Positions 43,010 through 51,342 of a stretch of 64,000 bases of DNA are shown one piece after another; position 1 is the stretch's first letter, and every line of letters starts with the position of its first letter. Source of the DNA: Nonomuraea roseoviolacea subsp. carminata (GTDB lineage Bacteria; Actinomycetota; Actinomycetes; Streptosporangiales; Streptosporangiaceae). The notes beneath the pieces are model-generated. The model saw only the letters and a list, made by a program, of their open reading frames with translations. It searched no databases and was not told where the DNA came from. A program made the translations under genes and the position numbers. Location: assembly GCF_024172185.1 (NCBI RefSeq), contig NZ_JAMZEC010000001.1, positions 5,414,001 to 5,478,000 of the forward strand, given 5' to 3'.

Positions 43010-43527
43010 CGCTCGCCGAGGCGCCCCCCACGAGCGAGGCGGCCGGCGGGCCGGTCGGCGGGGTCACGAGCGGGCCGGTCAGCGGGCTGACCCACGACCA
43101 GGTCCGCGCCGTCCTGCCGCACCGCTGGCCGATGCTGCTGCTCGACCGGGTCGGCAAGGTCGAGCCCGGCGTCAAGGGAACGGCCGTCAAGAACGTCTCC
43201 GGCACCGAGCTGTGGTTCCAGGGCCACTTCCCGGGCGAGGCCGTCCTGCCCGGCATCGTGATCACCGAGGCGCTGGCCCAGCTCGCGGGCGTGGTCTTCG
43301 CCCTGGCCGGGGCCAGCGAGATCAGCTATCTGGCGGGGGTCAGGTCGATGCGGTTCCGCCGCCCCGTCGTCCCCGGCGACCAGCTCACGCTGACGGCCGA
43401 GCGGACCGGCGGCGGGGCCGGCTTCGCCGAGTACCGGGTGTCGGCCCGGGTCGACGGCCAGGTCGCGGCCGAAGGAAACCTGACGATCGCCGACCCGGCC
43501 CGTCAACGTCCCGTGCGAAAGGTGTGA
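43006..43527 (+). CDS. fabZ: 3-hydroxyacyl-ACP dehydratase (FabZ-like)
   Basis: A 173-aa hot-dog dehydratase, removing water from beta-hydroxyacyl-ACP to give an enoyl chain. The signature is 'VLPHRWPMLLLDRV' followed by 'FQGHFPGEAVLPGIVITEALAQ' with catalytic His74 and Glu88. An unconserved Gly-rich leader of ~28 residues precedes the fold. With KR, ACP and KS-CLF in the same operon it predicts a polyene-forming reducing type II system. No obvious enoyl reductase is present. Confidence 0.92.
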   Translation: MTLAEAPPTSEAAGGPVGGVTSGPVSGLTHDQVRAVLPHRWPMLLLDRVGKVEPGVKGTAVKNVSGTELWFQGHFPGEAVLPGIVITEALAQLAGVVFALAGASEISYLAGVRSMRFRRPVVPGDQLTLTAERTGGGAGFAEYRVSARVDGQVAAEGNLTIADPARQRPVRKV

Positions 43528-43529
43528 AC

Positions 43530-44594
43530 ATGGCAAGCGTCCTCGCGTCCGCGCATCCCCAGCAGACCGTCTACGGTCAGGTCGGCGACGCCACCGTCCC
43601 GCTGCGCTTCTCCTCCCTCGACGAGGAGTACAAGGTGCTCAGGGAGCGCGCCGCGGTCCTCGACCTCGGCGGCCACGGCCTCATCGAGATCACCGGCCCG
43701 GACGCCGTGGCCTTCGCCCAGCGCGTCCTCGCCCGCGACGTCGAGTACCTGACGTCCGACCGCTGCATGATGACCCTCCTGCTCGACGCCGACGGCCAGG
43801 TCGTGGACCAGGTCCTCGCCTTCGGCCGCGAGGACGGCCTCCTGCTGGAGAGCTCCTGCGGCGCCGGCGGGCGCCTGCTCGCGCACCTCCAGGCCAACAA
43901 CGACGAGGGCGTCGAGATCACCGACCGCTCCGGCGACCTCACCGTCCTCGGGCTGGAGGGTCCGTACGCCTGGGGCGTCGTCGGCCGGCTCATCGACGCC
44001 GAGCTGGCGTCGCTGCCGTTCGAGTCGGTCGTGGACACCACCTGGAACGGCGCCGACGTCGTCTTCGCCAGGACCGGCTTCACCGGCGAGTACGGCTACC
44101 AGATGATCGTGCCCGTCGAGCACGCCGCCGACCTGTGGCGCCAGTCGCTGGAACACGCCCAGGCCGCCGGGCAGGAGGCGCTGGAGCTGGCCATGCTGGA
44201 GGTGCGCCAGCCGATCCCGCGCCACGAGGTCACCGAGGGCGCCACCGTCGTCGAGATCGGCGCCAACTGGCTGGTGGACGTCACCAAGGACGAGTTCGTC
44301 GGCCGCGAGGCGGTGCTGGCGGCCTTCGAGGCCGGCGGCGGGCGGCGCACGATCGGCTTCTCCGGCGGCGAGGGCGTCCCCGCGCCCGGCACCCGCGTCT
44401 GGGTCAACGGCCAGGACATCGGCGAGGTCGTCCACGCCGTGCACAGCGTCGGCCTCGGCGCCACGCTCGGCCTCGCCCGGGTGGACCACGACCTGGCCGC
44501 CGCCGGTCTGGAGCTCACCGTCGGCGGGACCGAGGTGACCACGCTGACCAGCCCGTACATCGTGCCCAAGAGCTGGAGCATCCCGATCATCTGA
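43530..44594 (+). CDS. GcvT-like (aminomethyltransferase/YgfZ family) protein
   Basis: A 354-aa protein with the folate-binding GcvT fold. It has 'VLDLGGHGLIEITGPDAVAFAQRVLARDV', 'TLLLDADGQVVDQVLAF', 'FARTGFTGEYGYQMIVP' and a C-terminal beta-barrel with 'FVGREAVLA' and 'HSVGLGATLGLARV'. Relatives move one-carbon units to or from tetrahydrofolate (GcvT, DmdA) or act in Fe-S repair (YgfZ); the YgfZ Cys motif is not seen. It is buried in the polyketide operon, 2 bp after the dehydratase, so a demethylation, methylation or other folate-linked step on the chain is possible. A hairpin straddles its stop codon. Confidence 0.8.
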   Translation: MASVLASAHPQQTVYGQVGDATVPLRFSSLDEEYKVLRERAAVLDLGGHGLIEITGPDAVAFAQRVLARDVEYLTSDRCMMTLLLDADGQVVDQVLAFGREDGLLLESSCGAGGRLLAHLQANNDEGVEITDRSGDLTVLGLEGPYAWGVVGRLIDAELASLPFESVVDTTWNGADVVFARTGFTGEYGYQMIVPVEHAADLWRQSLEHAQAAGQEALELAMLEVRQPIPRHEVTEGATVVEIGANWLVDVTKDEFVGREAVLAAFEAGGGRRTIGFSGGEGVPAPGTRVWVNGQDIGEVVHAVHSVGLGATLGLARVDHDLAAAGLELTVGGTEVTTLTSPYIVPKSWSIPII

Positions 44595-44603
44595 TCGGGA
44601 TGC
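44578..44603 (+). other. Intra-operon hairpin across the GcvT-like stop codon
   Basis: A perfect 12-bp inverted repeat GCATCCCGATCA/TGATCGGGATGC with a 2-base centre; as RNA the innermost pairs must open to form a loop. It contains the TGA stop of the GcvT-like gene and ends 21 bp before the KS-CLF ATG (44625). No T-run follows. It may be an mRNA-stability or partial-termination element, or a DNA-binding palindrome. Confidence 0.7.
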
Positions 44604-44624
44604 TGCGCTGAGAAGGAGACAAGC

Positions 44625-47006
44625 ATGGCGCTGCGGCCCGTCGTCGTCACCGGCCTGGGCATCATCTGCGCGGCCGGCCGCGACCCAGCCGAGTTCTGGC
44701 AGCGGCTCACCACAGGTCAGGGCGGACTCACGCCGGTCGAGGACGAGGCGTTCGCCGTGTTCACGGCCCGGCACGCGGGCCAGGTGCCCGACGAGTGGAT
44801 CGCCGACCAGCTTCCCGGCTCCGACGCCGACCTCGACCGCACGGCGCGGCTCGCGCTCGTCGCGGCCCGCCAGGCGGTCGGGATGGCCGGCCTGACGGCC
44901 GCCGAGGCGGGGGCCGAGCGGTTCGGGATCATCCTCGGCAAGTGCCAGGCCACGCCCGACGCGGCCGGCCGCTACCAGCCGATGCACCGCACGCAGGACG
45001 TGGTCGCCGAGCGGCTCGGCCTGCGCGGGCCGCGCATCCTGGTGTCCACCGCCTGCGCCGCCGGCGGCAACGCCGTCGGCCTGGCCAAGGACAAGATCCT
45101 CACCGGTGAGGCCGACGCCGTCCTCGCCGGAGGGGTGGACCCGCTGCTGTTCGGCACGTACGCGGGCTTCGCCGGCCTCCAGGCGCTCAGCACCGGCCCG
45201 TGCCGCCCCTACAGCCACTCCGACGGCCTGAACCTCGGCGAGGGCGCCGCGTTCCTGCTGCTGGAGCCGCTGGACCTGGCGCTGGCCCGGGGCGCGGTGC
45301 CGCTCGCCGAGGTCGCGGGCTACGGCCTGTCGGCCGACGCCTACCACGCGACCGCCCCCGACCCCACCGGCCGCGGCGGCGCCAGCGCCGTGCGGCGGGC
45401 GCTCGCCGACGCGGGCCTGACGCCCGGCGACGTCCAGTACGTCAGCGGGCACGGCACCGGCACCCCCGCCAACGACGCCATGGAGGCCAAGGTCATGCGC
45501 CTGGTCTTCGGCGAGCGGGCCGGCCAGGTGCCGACCAGCAGCATCAAGTCGTTCGTCGGCCACACGCTGGGCGCCGCCGGAGCCGTCGAGGCGGTGGCGA
45601 GCGTGCTGGCGCTGCGGCACGCGACGGCGCCGCCGACCATCGGCTTCGACGAGGACGGCCAGGGCCGGGCCGGCGACCTGGACTTCGTGCCCAACATGGC
45701 CAGGCCGATGCCCATCGGCACCGTCGTGTCCAACAACTACGCCTTCGGCGGCAACAACGTCTCCCTGGTGCTGACCACGCCCGGCGAGCCCCGGCCGTAC
45801 GAGGAGCTGCCCCGCCGCGACGCGGTGATCACCGGGCTCGGGCCCGTCACCGGGGCCGGCACGGGCGTCGCCGAGCTCACCGAGGCCGTCCTGGCGGGCC
45901 GGCACGGCGCCGGCCGGGGCCCGTCGCTGGAGGGCCGGACGTTCGCGCCGCGCTCCCTGTGGCGGCACATGAACCACCTGTCGCGCCTGGCCATCGCCGC
46001 CTCCCGGCTGGCCTGGGAGGACTCCGGGCTGAAGCTGCCGCGCAAGGACCTGGACGACGTCGCGCTGATCTTCGCCACCGGCGCCGGCTCGGCCGAGAGC
46101 ACCGGCGGCTTCGACGAGAGCATCGCGGTCAACCCGAACAAGCCGGCCGTGCTCAGCTTCTCCAACGTCGTGCTCAACGCCACCGGCGGCGCCGTCTGCC
46201 AGACCCTCGGCCTGCGCGGGCCGACCACCACCATCTGCAACGGCGGCGCCTCGGCCTCCATCGCGCTGGACTGCGCGCTGGAGCTCATCCGGTCGGGCAA
46301 GGCGGAGGTGGTGCTCGTGGTGGCCGCCGACGAGACGACCGGCACGGCCGCCCTGGACACCGAGGACCTTCCGGTGCCGTCGCCGTACGACTCCGGGTCG
46401 GCCGGGGCGGTGCGCGGGTCGGCGGCGGTGGCGTTCGTCGTCGAGTCGGCCGAGCACTGCGCCGCCCGCGACGGCAGGCCGTACGCCAAGGTGCTGGGCA
46501 CGGGCCACGCGAACGGCGACGCCGCCCCACACACGGACGCCGCCCCACACACGGACGCCGCCCCACACGCGGACGCGGACGCTGACGCCGTGGCGCGCAG
46601 CATCGCCCGCGCGTTCGCCGTCGCGTCCGGCCCGACGACCGCGGCAACCCCGGCCGCCGCGTCCGGTGCGGTCGCCGGGCTGGTGGTCGGTGCGGCGGAC
46701 GGGACGGCCGGGGACGGCACGGAGGCCGCGGCGGTGCTCGCCGGCGCGTCCGGCGCGCGGCTGACCGCCTCCACCGCGCTGGCCGGTGACTGCCAGGCCG
46801 CATCCGGCGCGCTCAACATCGCTCTCGCCGCGCTCGCCGTCCGCGACGGCGTCGCGCCCGCGCTCACCGGCCTCGCCGCCCCCCGCGCCGGTGACCTCGC
46901 CGCGTACGTGACCAAACCCGGCCTCGACGGGCCCGTGGATCGGGCGATGGCGCTCACCGCCGCGCCCGGCTCGGTGCGCGGCGCGGTCCTCCTGGGGGCG
47001 CAGTGA
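44625..47006 (+). CDS. Fused ketosynthase-chain length factor (KS-CLF)
   Basis: A 793-aa didomain. Residues ~1-388 are a complete ketosynthase with Cys144 (VSTACAAGG), His276 (SGHGTGT), Lys308 and His313 (IKSFVGHTLGAAG). Residues ~396-793 are a second thiolase-fold domain; at the Cys position it has Gly541 (ICNGGASAS), with no HGT motif, so it is a chain length factor. Normal type II systems encode KS and CLF as separate overlapping genes. The linker is short (PGEPRPYEELPRRD). An 18-bp repeat adds DAAPHT units at ~632-655 in the CLF half. AGAAGGAGAC lies before ATG 44625. It catalyses decarboxylative elongation on the ACP. Confidence 0.9.
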   Translation: MALRPVVVTGLGIICAAGRDPAEFWQRLTTGQGGLTPVEDEAFAVFTARHAGQVPDEWIADQLPGSDADLDRTARLALVAARQAVGMAGLTAAEAGAERFGIILGKCQATPDAAGRYQPMHRTQDVVAERLGLRGPRILVSTACAAGGNAVGLAKDKILTGEADAVLAGGVDPLLFGTYAGFAGLQALSTGPCRPYSHSDGLNLGEGAAFLLLEPLDLALARGAVPLAEVAGYGLSADAYHATAPDPTGRGGASAVRRALADAGLTPGDVQYVSGHGTGTPANDAMEAKVMRLVFGERAGQVPTSSIKSFVGHTLGAAGAVEAVASVLALRHATAPPTIGFDEDGQGRAGDLDFVPNMARPMPIGTVVSNNYAFGGNNVSLVLTTPGEPRPYEELPRRDAVITGLGPVTGAGTGVAELTEAVLAGRHGAGRGPSLEGRTFAPRSLWRHMNHLSRLAIAASRLAWEDSGLKLPRKDLDDVALIFATGAGSAESTGGFDESIAVNPNKPAVLSFSNVVLNATGGAVCQTLGLRGPTTTICNGGASASIALDCALELIRSGKAEVVLVVAADETTGTAALDTEDLPVPSPYDSGSAGAVRGSAAVAFVVESAEHCAARDGRPYAKVLGTGHANGDAAPHTDAAPHTDAAPHADADADAVARSIARAFAVASGPTTAATPAAASGAVAGLVVGAADGTAGDGTEAAAVLAGASGARLTASTALAGDCQAASGALNIALAALAVRDGVAPALTGLAAPRAGDLAAYVTKPGLDGPVDRAMALTAAPGSVRGAVLLGAQ
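46518..46571. repeat. 18-bp coding minisatellite in CLF half
   Basis: Three tandem 18-bp units (46518-46535, 46536-46553, 46554-46571) of the form GACGCCGCCCCACACACG, the last with one change. They encode DAAPHT x3, followed by an Asp-Ala run. This probably expands a surface loop. Confidence 0.9.
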
Positions 47007-47857
47007 CCACCGGGACGGGCGCGGTGAGCATCCCGCCGGGCGCGCCGGGCACCACACCGGGCGCGGTCAGCATCCTGCCGGGCGCGCCGGGCGTCACGCC
47101 GGGCGCGGTGAGCATCGGGGCGGAAGCAGTGCGCGCCACGCCCTTCGACGTCGCCGAGACCGACCGGCTGCTGACCACCACGCGCTCCGTGCGCCGCCGC
47201 CTCGACGTCGAGCGGCCCGTGCCCCGCGAGGTGGTGGAGGAGGCCCTGGAGGTCGCCGTCCAGGCGCCCACGGCCAACAACCACCAGAACTGGCGGTGGC
47301 TCGTCATCAGCGACGCCGCCGTCAAGCAGGAGCTGGCCGAGATGATCCAGTCCTCCTGGACGTTCCACCGCAACGACATGTGGACCAACGCCGGCCGCCG
47401 CCGCAACGACGCCGGGGCGCGCCGCAACTACGCCTCCGCGCTGGCGCTCACCGAGACGATCGCGCGGGTGCCGGTCCTCGTCATCCCGTGCGTCCTCGGC
47501 CGCCCGCCCGACATCACGGCCATCAACGAGGCGTGGGAAAGGCGCATGGCCGACAAGGTGCCCGAGGACCCCGGCCACCTGGTGCGGCACGGCGAGACCC
47601 GCGCCAGCATCTTCTACGGCTCGATCTTCCCGGCCATCTGGTCCTTCCAGCTCGCGCTGCGCAGCCGCGGGCTCGGCAGCACGATCACCTGCCTGCACGT
47701 ACCGCACGAGCAGCAGGTCGCGCGGATGCTCGGCATCCCCTCCGGGGTGACCCAGGTGTGCATGATCCCCGTCGCGTACACCGTGGGCACCGACTTCCGC
47801 CCCGCAGAGCGCTACAGCGCCAAGGAACGCACCTACTGGGAGAGGTGGGGGACGTGA
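47003..47857 (+). CDS. Nitroreductase-family flavoprotein
   Basis: A 284-aa FMN enzyme of the nitroreductase fold (TTRSVRRRLDVERPVPREVVEEALEVAVQAPTANNHQNWRWLVI; later 'RSRGLGSTITCLHVPHEQQVARMLGIP'). Members reduce nitro groups, oxidise azolines or reduce enones. In a cluster lacking a dedicated enoyl reductase it could reduce a double bond, but that is inference. GTG 47003 overlaps the KS-CLF stop. The N-terminal ~40 residues are a 14-residue repeat; a later GTG (47111) would remove it. Confidence 0.85.
   Translation: MTTGTGAVSIPPGAPGTTPGAVSILPGAPGVTPGAVSIGAEAVRATPFDVAETDRLLTTTRSVRRRLDVERPVPREVVEEALEVAVQAPTANNHQNWRWLVISDAAVKQELAEMIQSSWTFHRNDMWTNAGRRRNDAGARRNYASALALTETIARVPVLVIPCVLGRPPDITAINEAWERRMADKVPEDPGHLVRHGETRASIFYGSIFPAIWSFQLALRSRGLGSTITCLHVPHEQQVARMLGIPSGVTQVCMIPVAYTVGTDFRPAERYSAKERTYWERWGT
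47018..47116. repeat. 42-bp tandem repeat at the nitroreductase N-terminus
   Basis: Units 47018-47059 and 47060-47101 plus a partial third encode GAVSIPPGAPGTTP, GAVSILPGAPGVTP and GAVSIG. This collagen-like, Pro/Gly-rich leader has no counterpart in the nitroreductase fold. Confidence 0.85.
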
Positions 47858-49101
47858 CCGTACGACCCGAGCAGCCCGACGTCGTCATCGTCGGAGGCGG
47901 CATCTCCGGGGCGTCCGCGGCGTGCATGCTGGCCGCCGGCGGGCTGTCCGTGGTGCTGCTGGAGAAGCAGGACTCCTACAAGGACCTCGTGCGCGGCGAG
48001 TGGCTCGCGCCCTGGGGCATCAGGGAGGCCCAGCGCCTCGGCGTCTACGACTGCTTCTCGGCCGGCGGCGCCTGGGAGATCCGCGAGTGGATGACCTGGG
48101 ACGAGGCCGTGACCGACGACGAGGTCGAGGCCGTGGACATGACGAGGTTCATCCCCGGCATCGGCGGGCCGATGTCGTTCCCGCACCACCAGGTGTGCGA
48201 GCTGATGGCCGAGCAGGCCGTGGCGAGCGGCGCGCGGCTGGTGATGGACGCCTCCCGCATCGGCGTCACCGCCGGCGCGCGGCCCGTCGTCACCTACCAG
48301 ACCCCCGAGGGCGCCCACGAGCTGCGGCCGCGCATCGTGCTCGGCGCGACCGGCCGCGGCAACACCGTCGGCCGCCAGATCGGCGTCACCATGCGCAACT
48401 CCATGCACCACTGGGGCGGCGGCATGATGGTCGAGGGCATGGAGGGGTGGCCGCCCGACGTGCAGGCCATGGGCACCGAGGGCGACGTCATGTTCATGGT
48501 GTTCCCCCAGGGTTACGGCCGGGCCCGCCTCTACCTGAACTTCCCCACGGTCAACAAGCACCGCTACCGGGGGCCGGGCGGCGTCGAGCGGTTCCTCGCC
48601 GCGTTCGAGCTGAACTGCCTGCCCGACCGCGGCAAGGCCGTCACCGAGGCCACGCCCGCCGGGCCGCTGTCGGTGTGGCCGTCCGTGTCGAGCGTGCCGG
48701 AGGGGCCGCCGCTGGTCGAGGGCGTCGTCCTCATCGGCGACGAGGCCGGCAACGCCGACACCGTCCTCGGCACCGGCCTGTCGTGCGCGATGCGCGACTC
48801 GCGGACGGTCTGCGAGATCCTGCTCGCCTCCGACGACTGGTCGCCCGAGGCGTTCGCCCCGTACGTCAAGGAGCGCGACTTCCGCCTGGAACGCCTCGAC
48901 TTCGGCGCCTCCATCATCAGCAGGCTGCACGTCGAGTTCGGGCCCGCGGCCGTCGAGCGGCGCCGTCGCGTGCGGAGGCTGATGGCCAAGAACTTCGCCG
49001 CCCAGGTGACCGGGCTGCTCAACATGGTGGCCCCGGAGGACGTACCCGAGTTCGGCTTCAGCGAGTTCTTCGCTGAGCGGTTGTTCAGGGAGACCGCATG
49101 A
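47854..49101 (+). CDS. FAD-dependent oxidoreductase (halogenase/GGR-like)
   Basis: A 415-aa flavoprotein with the N-terminal FAD motif VVIVGGGISGASAACMLAAGG and the late GD motif 'VVLIGDEAGNADTVLGTGLSCAMRDSRTV'. The overall layout fits group A monooxygenases, flavin halogenases and geranylgeranyl-reductase relatives. The halogenase WxWxIP motif is absent, so halogenation is not supported. GTG 47854 overlaps the nitroreductase stop, and its own stop overlaps the next ATG. Likely oxygenation or reduction of the polyketide. Confidence 0.82.
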   Translation: MTVRPEQPDVVIVGGGISGASAACMLAAGGLSVVLLEKQDSYKDLVRGEWLAPWGIREAQRLGVYDCFSAGGAWEIREWMTWDEAVTDDEVEAVDMTRFIPGIGGPMSFPHHQVCELMAEQAVASGARLVMDASRIGVTAGARPVVTYQTPEGAHELRPRIVLGATGRGNTVGRQIGVTMRNSMHHWGGGMMVEGMEGWPPDVQAMGTEGDVMFMVFPQGYGRARLYLNFPTVNKHRYRGPGGVERFLAAFELNCLPDRGKAVTEATPAGPLSVWPSVSSVPEGPPLVEGVVLIGDEAGNADTVLGTGLSCAMRDSRTVCEILLASDDWSPEAFAPYVKERDFRLERLDFGASIISRLHVEFGPAAVERRRRVRRLMAKNFAAQVTGLLNMVAPEDVPEFGFSEFFAERLFRETA

Positions 49102-49967
49102 CCCAGAAGAGAACGGTTCACGTCAACGGCGTCGACATCGCCTACGTCGACGAGGGCGAGGGCGACCCCGTCATCCTGCTGCACGGCTTCCCCGACTCCT
49201 CCTACCTGTGGCGCCACCAGATCCCGGCGCTCGTCGAGGGCGGCTTCCGGGTCGTCGCGCCCGACCTGCGCGGCTTCGGCGACTCCGGCAAGCCGCAGGA
49301 GATCGAGGCGTACGGCATGCAGACGATCGTCAACGACGTCGTCGCCCTCACCATGCAGCTCGGGATCAAGCGCCCGCACGTCGTCGGCCACGACTGGGGC
49401 GCGGCCATCGCCTGGATGTACGCCTTCCTCATGCCGCGCCGGCTCGACCACCTGGCGGTGCTGTCGGTCGGGCATCCCGGCGTCTTCGCCACCCCGTCGA
49501 TCGAGCAGCGGATGGCCTCCTGGTACATGCTCTTCTACCAGTTCCCCGGGGTCAGCGAGGAGCTGCTGCGCCGCAACGGCTGGCGGCTGTTCAAGGAGAT
49601 CATGGGCCGCGACGGCGACTACGACCGCTACCTGCGCGACCTGGCCCGGCCCGGCGCGCTGACCGCCGGCCTCAACTGGTACCGCGCCAACCGCTCGCCC
49701 GCCTCCGAGCTGCGCCCCGCCCGCCCGTTCCCGCCGGTGCTCGCGCCGACGCTCGGCATCTGGGGCGCCGGCGACAAGGCGCTGCTGGAGGAGGGCATGT
49801 CCGGCTCCGGCAAGTTCGTCAAGGGGCCCTGGCGCTACGAGCGGGTCGAGGACGCCGGCCACTGGCTGCCGCTCGACGCGCCCGACGAGGTCAACAAGCT
49901 GCTGCTCGGCTTCCTCGGCACGGAGCGCCCCGCCCACGAGGAGCGGCGCCCCCGGCGCCGGTTGTAG
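49098..49967 (+). CDS. Alpha/beta hydrolase, epoxide hydrolase/dehalogenase-like
   Basis: A 289-aa hydrolase. It has the HGFPDSSYLW oxyanion segment, an Asp nucleophile in 'VVGHDWGAAIAW', and a C-terminal His in 'EDAGHWLPLDAPDEV'. The Asp nucleophile and H-G-F-P pattern fit soluble epoxide hydrolases. Paired directly with an FAD oxygenase (4-nt overlap), it may open an epoxide installed on the chain. The basic C-terminal tail (PAHEERRPRRRL) is unusual. Confidence 0.85.
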   Translation: MTQKRTVHVNGVDIAYVDEGEGDPVILLHGFPDSSYLWRHQIPALVEGGFRVVAPDLRGFGDSGKPQEIEAYGMQTIVNDVVALTMQLGIKRPHVVGHDWGAAIAWMYAFLMPRRLDHLAVLSVGHPGVFATPSIEQRMASWYMLFYQFPGVSEELLRRNGWRLFKEIMGRDGDYDRYLRDLARPGALTAGLNWYRANRSPASELRPARPFPPVLAPTLGIWGAGDKALLEEGMSGSGKFVKGPWRYERVEDAGHWLPLDAPDEVNKLLLGFLGTERPAHEERRPRRRL

Positions 49968-49984
49968 CTGAAGGGAGGGACGTC

Positions 49985-50890
49985 ATGCTGGGCTATCTCT
50001 TCCCCGGCCAGGGGACGGTCCGCGTCGGCATGGGCGCCTGGCTGCGCCGCCGCCCGGCCGCGCGCGAGCGGCTGGAGGAGGTGGACGCGCTGCTGTCGCG
50101 GCCCATCTCGCCGCTGTGCGCGCGCGGGCCGCTGGACCGGCTGGTCGCCACCGAGCACGCGCAGATCGCCGTCACGGCCTGCAACCTCGCGGCGCTGGCC
50201 GTGCTGGAGGAGGAGGGGTACGAGCCGGAGATCGTCGCCGGGCACAGCGTGGGCGAGCTGACCGCGCTGCACGCGGCGGGCGTCCTGGGGCTGGCCGACA
50301 CGGTGCGCCTCGTCGAGACCCGGTCGCGGCTCATGGCCTCGGTGGGCGCTGTCGGCGGGATGCGGGCCGTGATGGGGCTGCCGGTGGAGGACGTCGAGGC
50401 CCTGGCGGAGGCCGCCTCGGCGCCCGGTGAGCCGGTGGTCGTCGGGCTGGAGAACGCGCCGGGGCACGTCGTGGTCTCGGGCGCACTCCCGGCGCTCGAC
50501 CGGGTCACGGCGACGGCCACCGCCGCCAGCAAGATCGTGCCGCTGTCGGTGGGCAACGCCTTCCACTCGCCGCTCATGGAGCCCGCGGTGGCGGGGTGGG
50601 CGGCGGCGGTGGCGGCCGTGCCCATGCTGGAGCCCCTGGTACCCGTCGTCCCGAACGTCACGGGCGAGCCCACCCTGGACCTCGCCACCCTGCGGGAGGC
50701 GCTGGTCACGCAGCTCACGGGGCGGGTCCGGTGGACGCGCACGGTCGCGGCGGTGGACGCGGTGGCCTCGGGCGTGGAGGTGGGGGACAGCAAGGTCCTC
50801 ACGGGGTTGTCGCGGCGGGCGGAGGCGCGCTGCCTCAGCATGGCCGACCCCGCCACCCTCCGCCGGCTGGCCAAGGCGGTGGCGGCATGA
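49985..50890 (+). CDS. fabD: Malonyl-CoA:ACP transacylase
   Basis: A 301-aa acyltransferase with the FPGQG opening, Ser88 in 'GHSVGEL' and His194 in 'FHSPLM'. It is the FabD type that loads malonyl units on the ACP. Type II clusters usually borrow the fatty-acid enzyme, so a dedicated copy suggests independence from primary metabolism. ATG 49985 with AAGGGAGGGA upstream. Confidence 0.9.
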   Translation: MLGYLFPGQGTVRVGMGAWLRRRPAARERLEEVDALLSRPISPLCARGPLDRLVATEHAQIAVTACNLAALAVLEEEGYEPEIVAGHSVGELTALHAAGVLGLADTVRLVETRSRLMASVGAVGGMRAVMGLPVEDVEALAEAASAPGEPVVVGLENAPGHVVVSGALPALDRVTATATAASKIVPLSVGNAFHSPLMEPAVAGWAAAVAAVPMLEPLVPVVPNVTGEPTLDLATLREALVTQLTGRVRWTRTVAAVDAVASGVEVGDSKVLTGLSRRAEARCLSMADPATLRRLAKAVAA

Positions 50891-50918
50891 CGCGCGACGC
50901 GATCAGGGAGGCCGGCGG

Positions 50919-51341
50919 GTGAACCGGTGGGGGAGCGCGCTGGTCTGCTTCGCGGGGCTCACGCGGCCGCAGCAGCTCGTCGCGGGGATGCGGCTGGAGG
51001 AGGTCTACACGGCCGCCGAACGCGTCCGGTCCGCGGCGGGCGCGAGCGTGCAGCACTGGGCGGGCCGGCTGGCGGGCAAGCGCGCGGTCCTGCGCCTGCT
51101 CGATCTGCCGCCCACGGCCGAACGCCTCGGCCAGGTGGAGGTGCTGCCCCGGCCCACCGCGTCCTGCCGCGCCACGGCCGCCTGCCGCGACGGCCACCCG
51201 CCCGCCGTGCGCCTGGCCCCACCGCTGGCCGAGCTGGTACGGCCCGGCGACCGGGTCCGCCTGTCCATCAGCCACACGGACGGACGCGCCCTGGCCGTGG
51301 CCCTCCGCTCCACCCGCCTCCCCGAGGACGAGGAGACCTGA
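50919..51341 (+). CDS. Degenerate AcpS-like protein
   Basis: A 140-aa protein whose middle and end look like the C-terminal part of holo-ACP synthase. 'VQHWAGRLAGKRAVLRLLDL' mimics the R-F-A-A-K-E-A-V-x-K helix but with K-R instead of K-E. 'RVRLSISHTDGRALAVAL' matches the I-S-H-x-x-x-x-A strand. The N-terminal D-x-x-E metal motif of AcpS is missing (the start reads MNRWGSALVCFAGLTRP). GTG 50919 with GGGAG upstream. It may be inactive, or a partner of the complete AcpS encoded 2 kb later. Confidence 0.6.
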   Translation: MNRWGSALVCFAGLTRPQQLVAGMRLEEVYTAAERVRSAAGASVQHWAGRLAGKRAVLRLLDLPPTAERLGQVEVLPRPTASCRATAACRDGHPPAVRLAPPLAELVRPGDRVRLSISHTDGRALAVALRSTRLPEDEET

Positions 51342-51342
51342 C

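Noticed and set aside
46518..46571. CRISPR-like array
   Set aside because: The 18-bp units are contiguous, in frame and without spacers; they are a coding minisatellite.
43503..47057. A ~1180-codon open frame antisense to the dehydratase, GcvT-like and KS-CLF genes
   Set aside because: Same cause: codon-position GC bias keeps the opposite frame open. The sense genes have all catalytic residues.
47854..49101. Flavin-dependent halogenase
   Set aside because: The FAD motifs fit, but the WxWxIP halogenase motif is not present, so only a general FAD oxidoreductase is called.
50887..50922. An 11-codon ORF (ATG 50887) overlapping the malonyltransferase stop and the next GTG
   Set aside because: It is too short to support. 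The sequence more simply provides the ribosome site for the AcpS-like gene.
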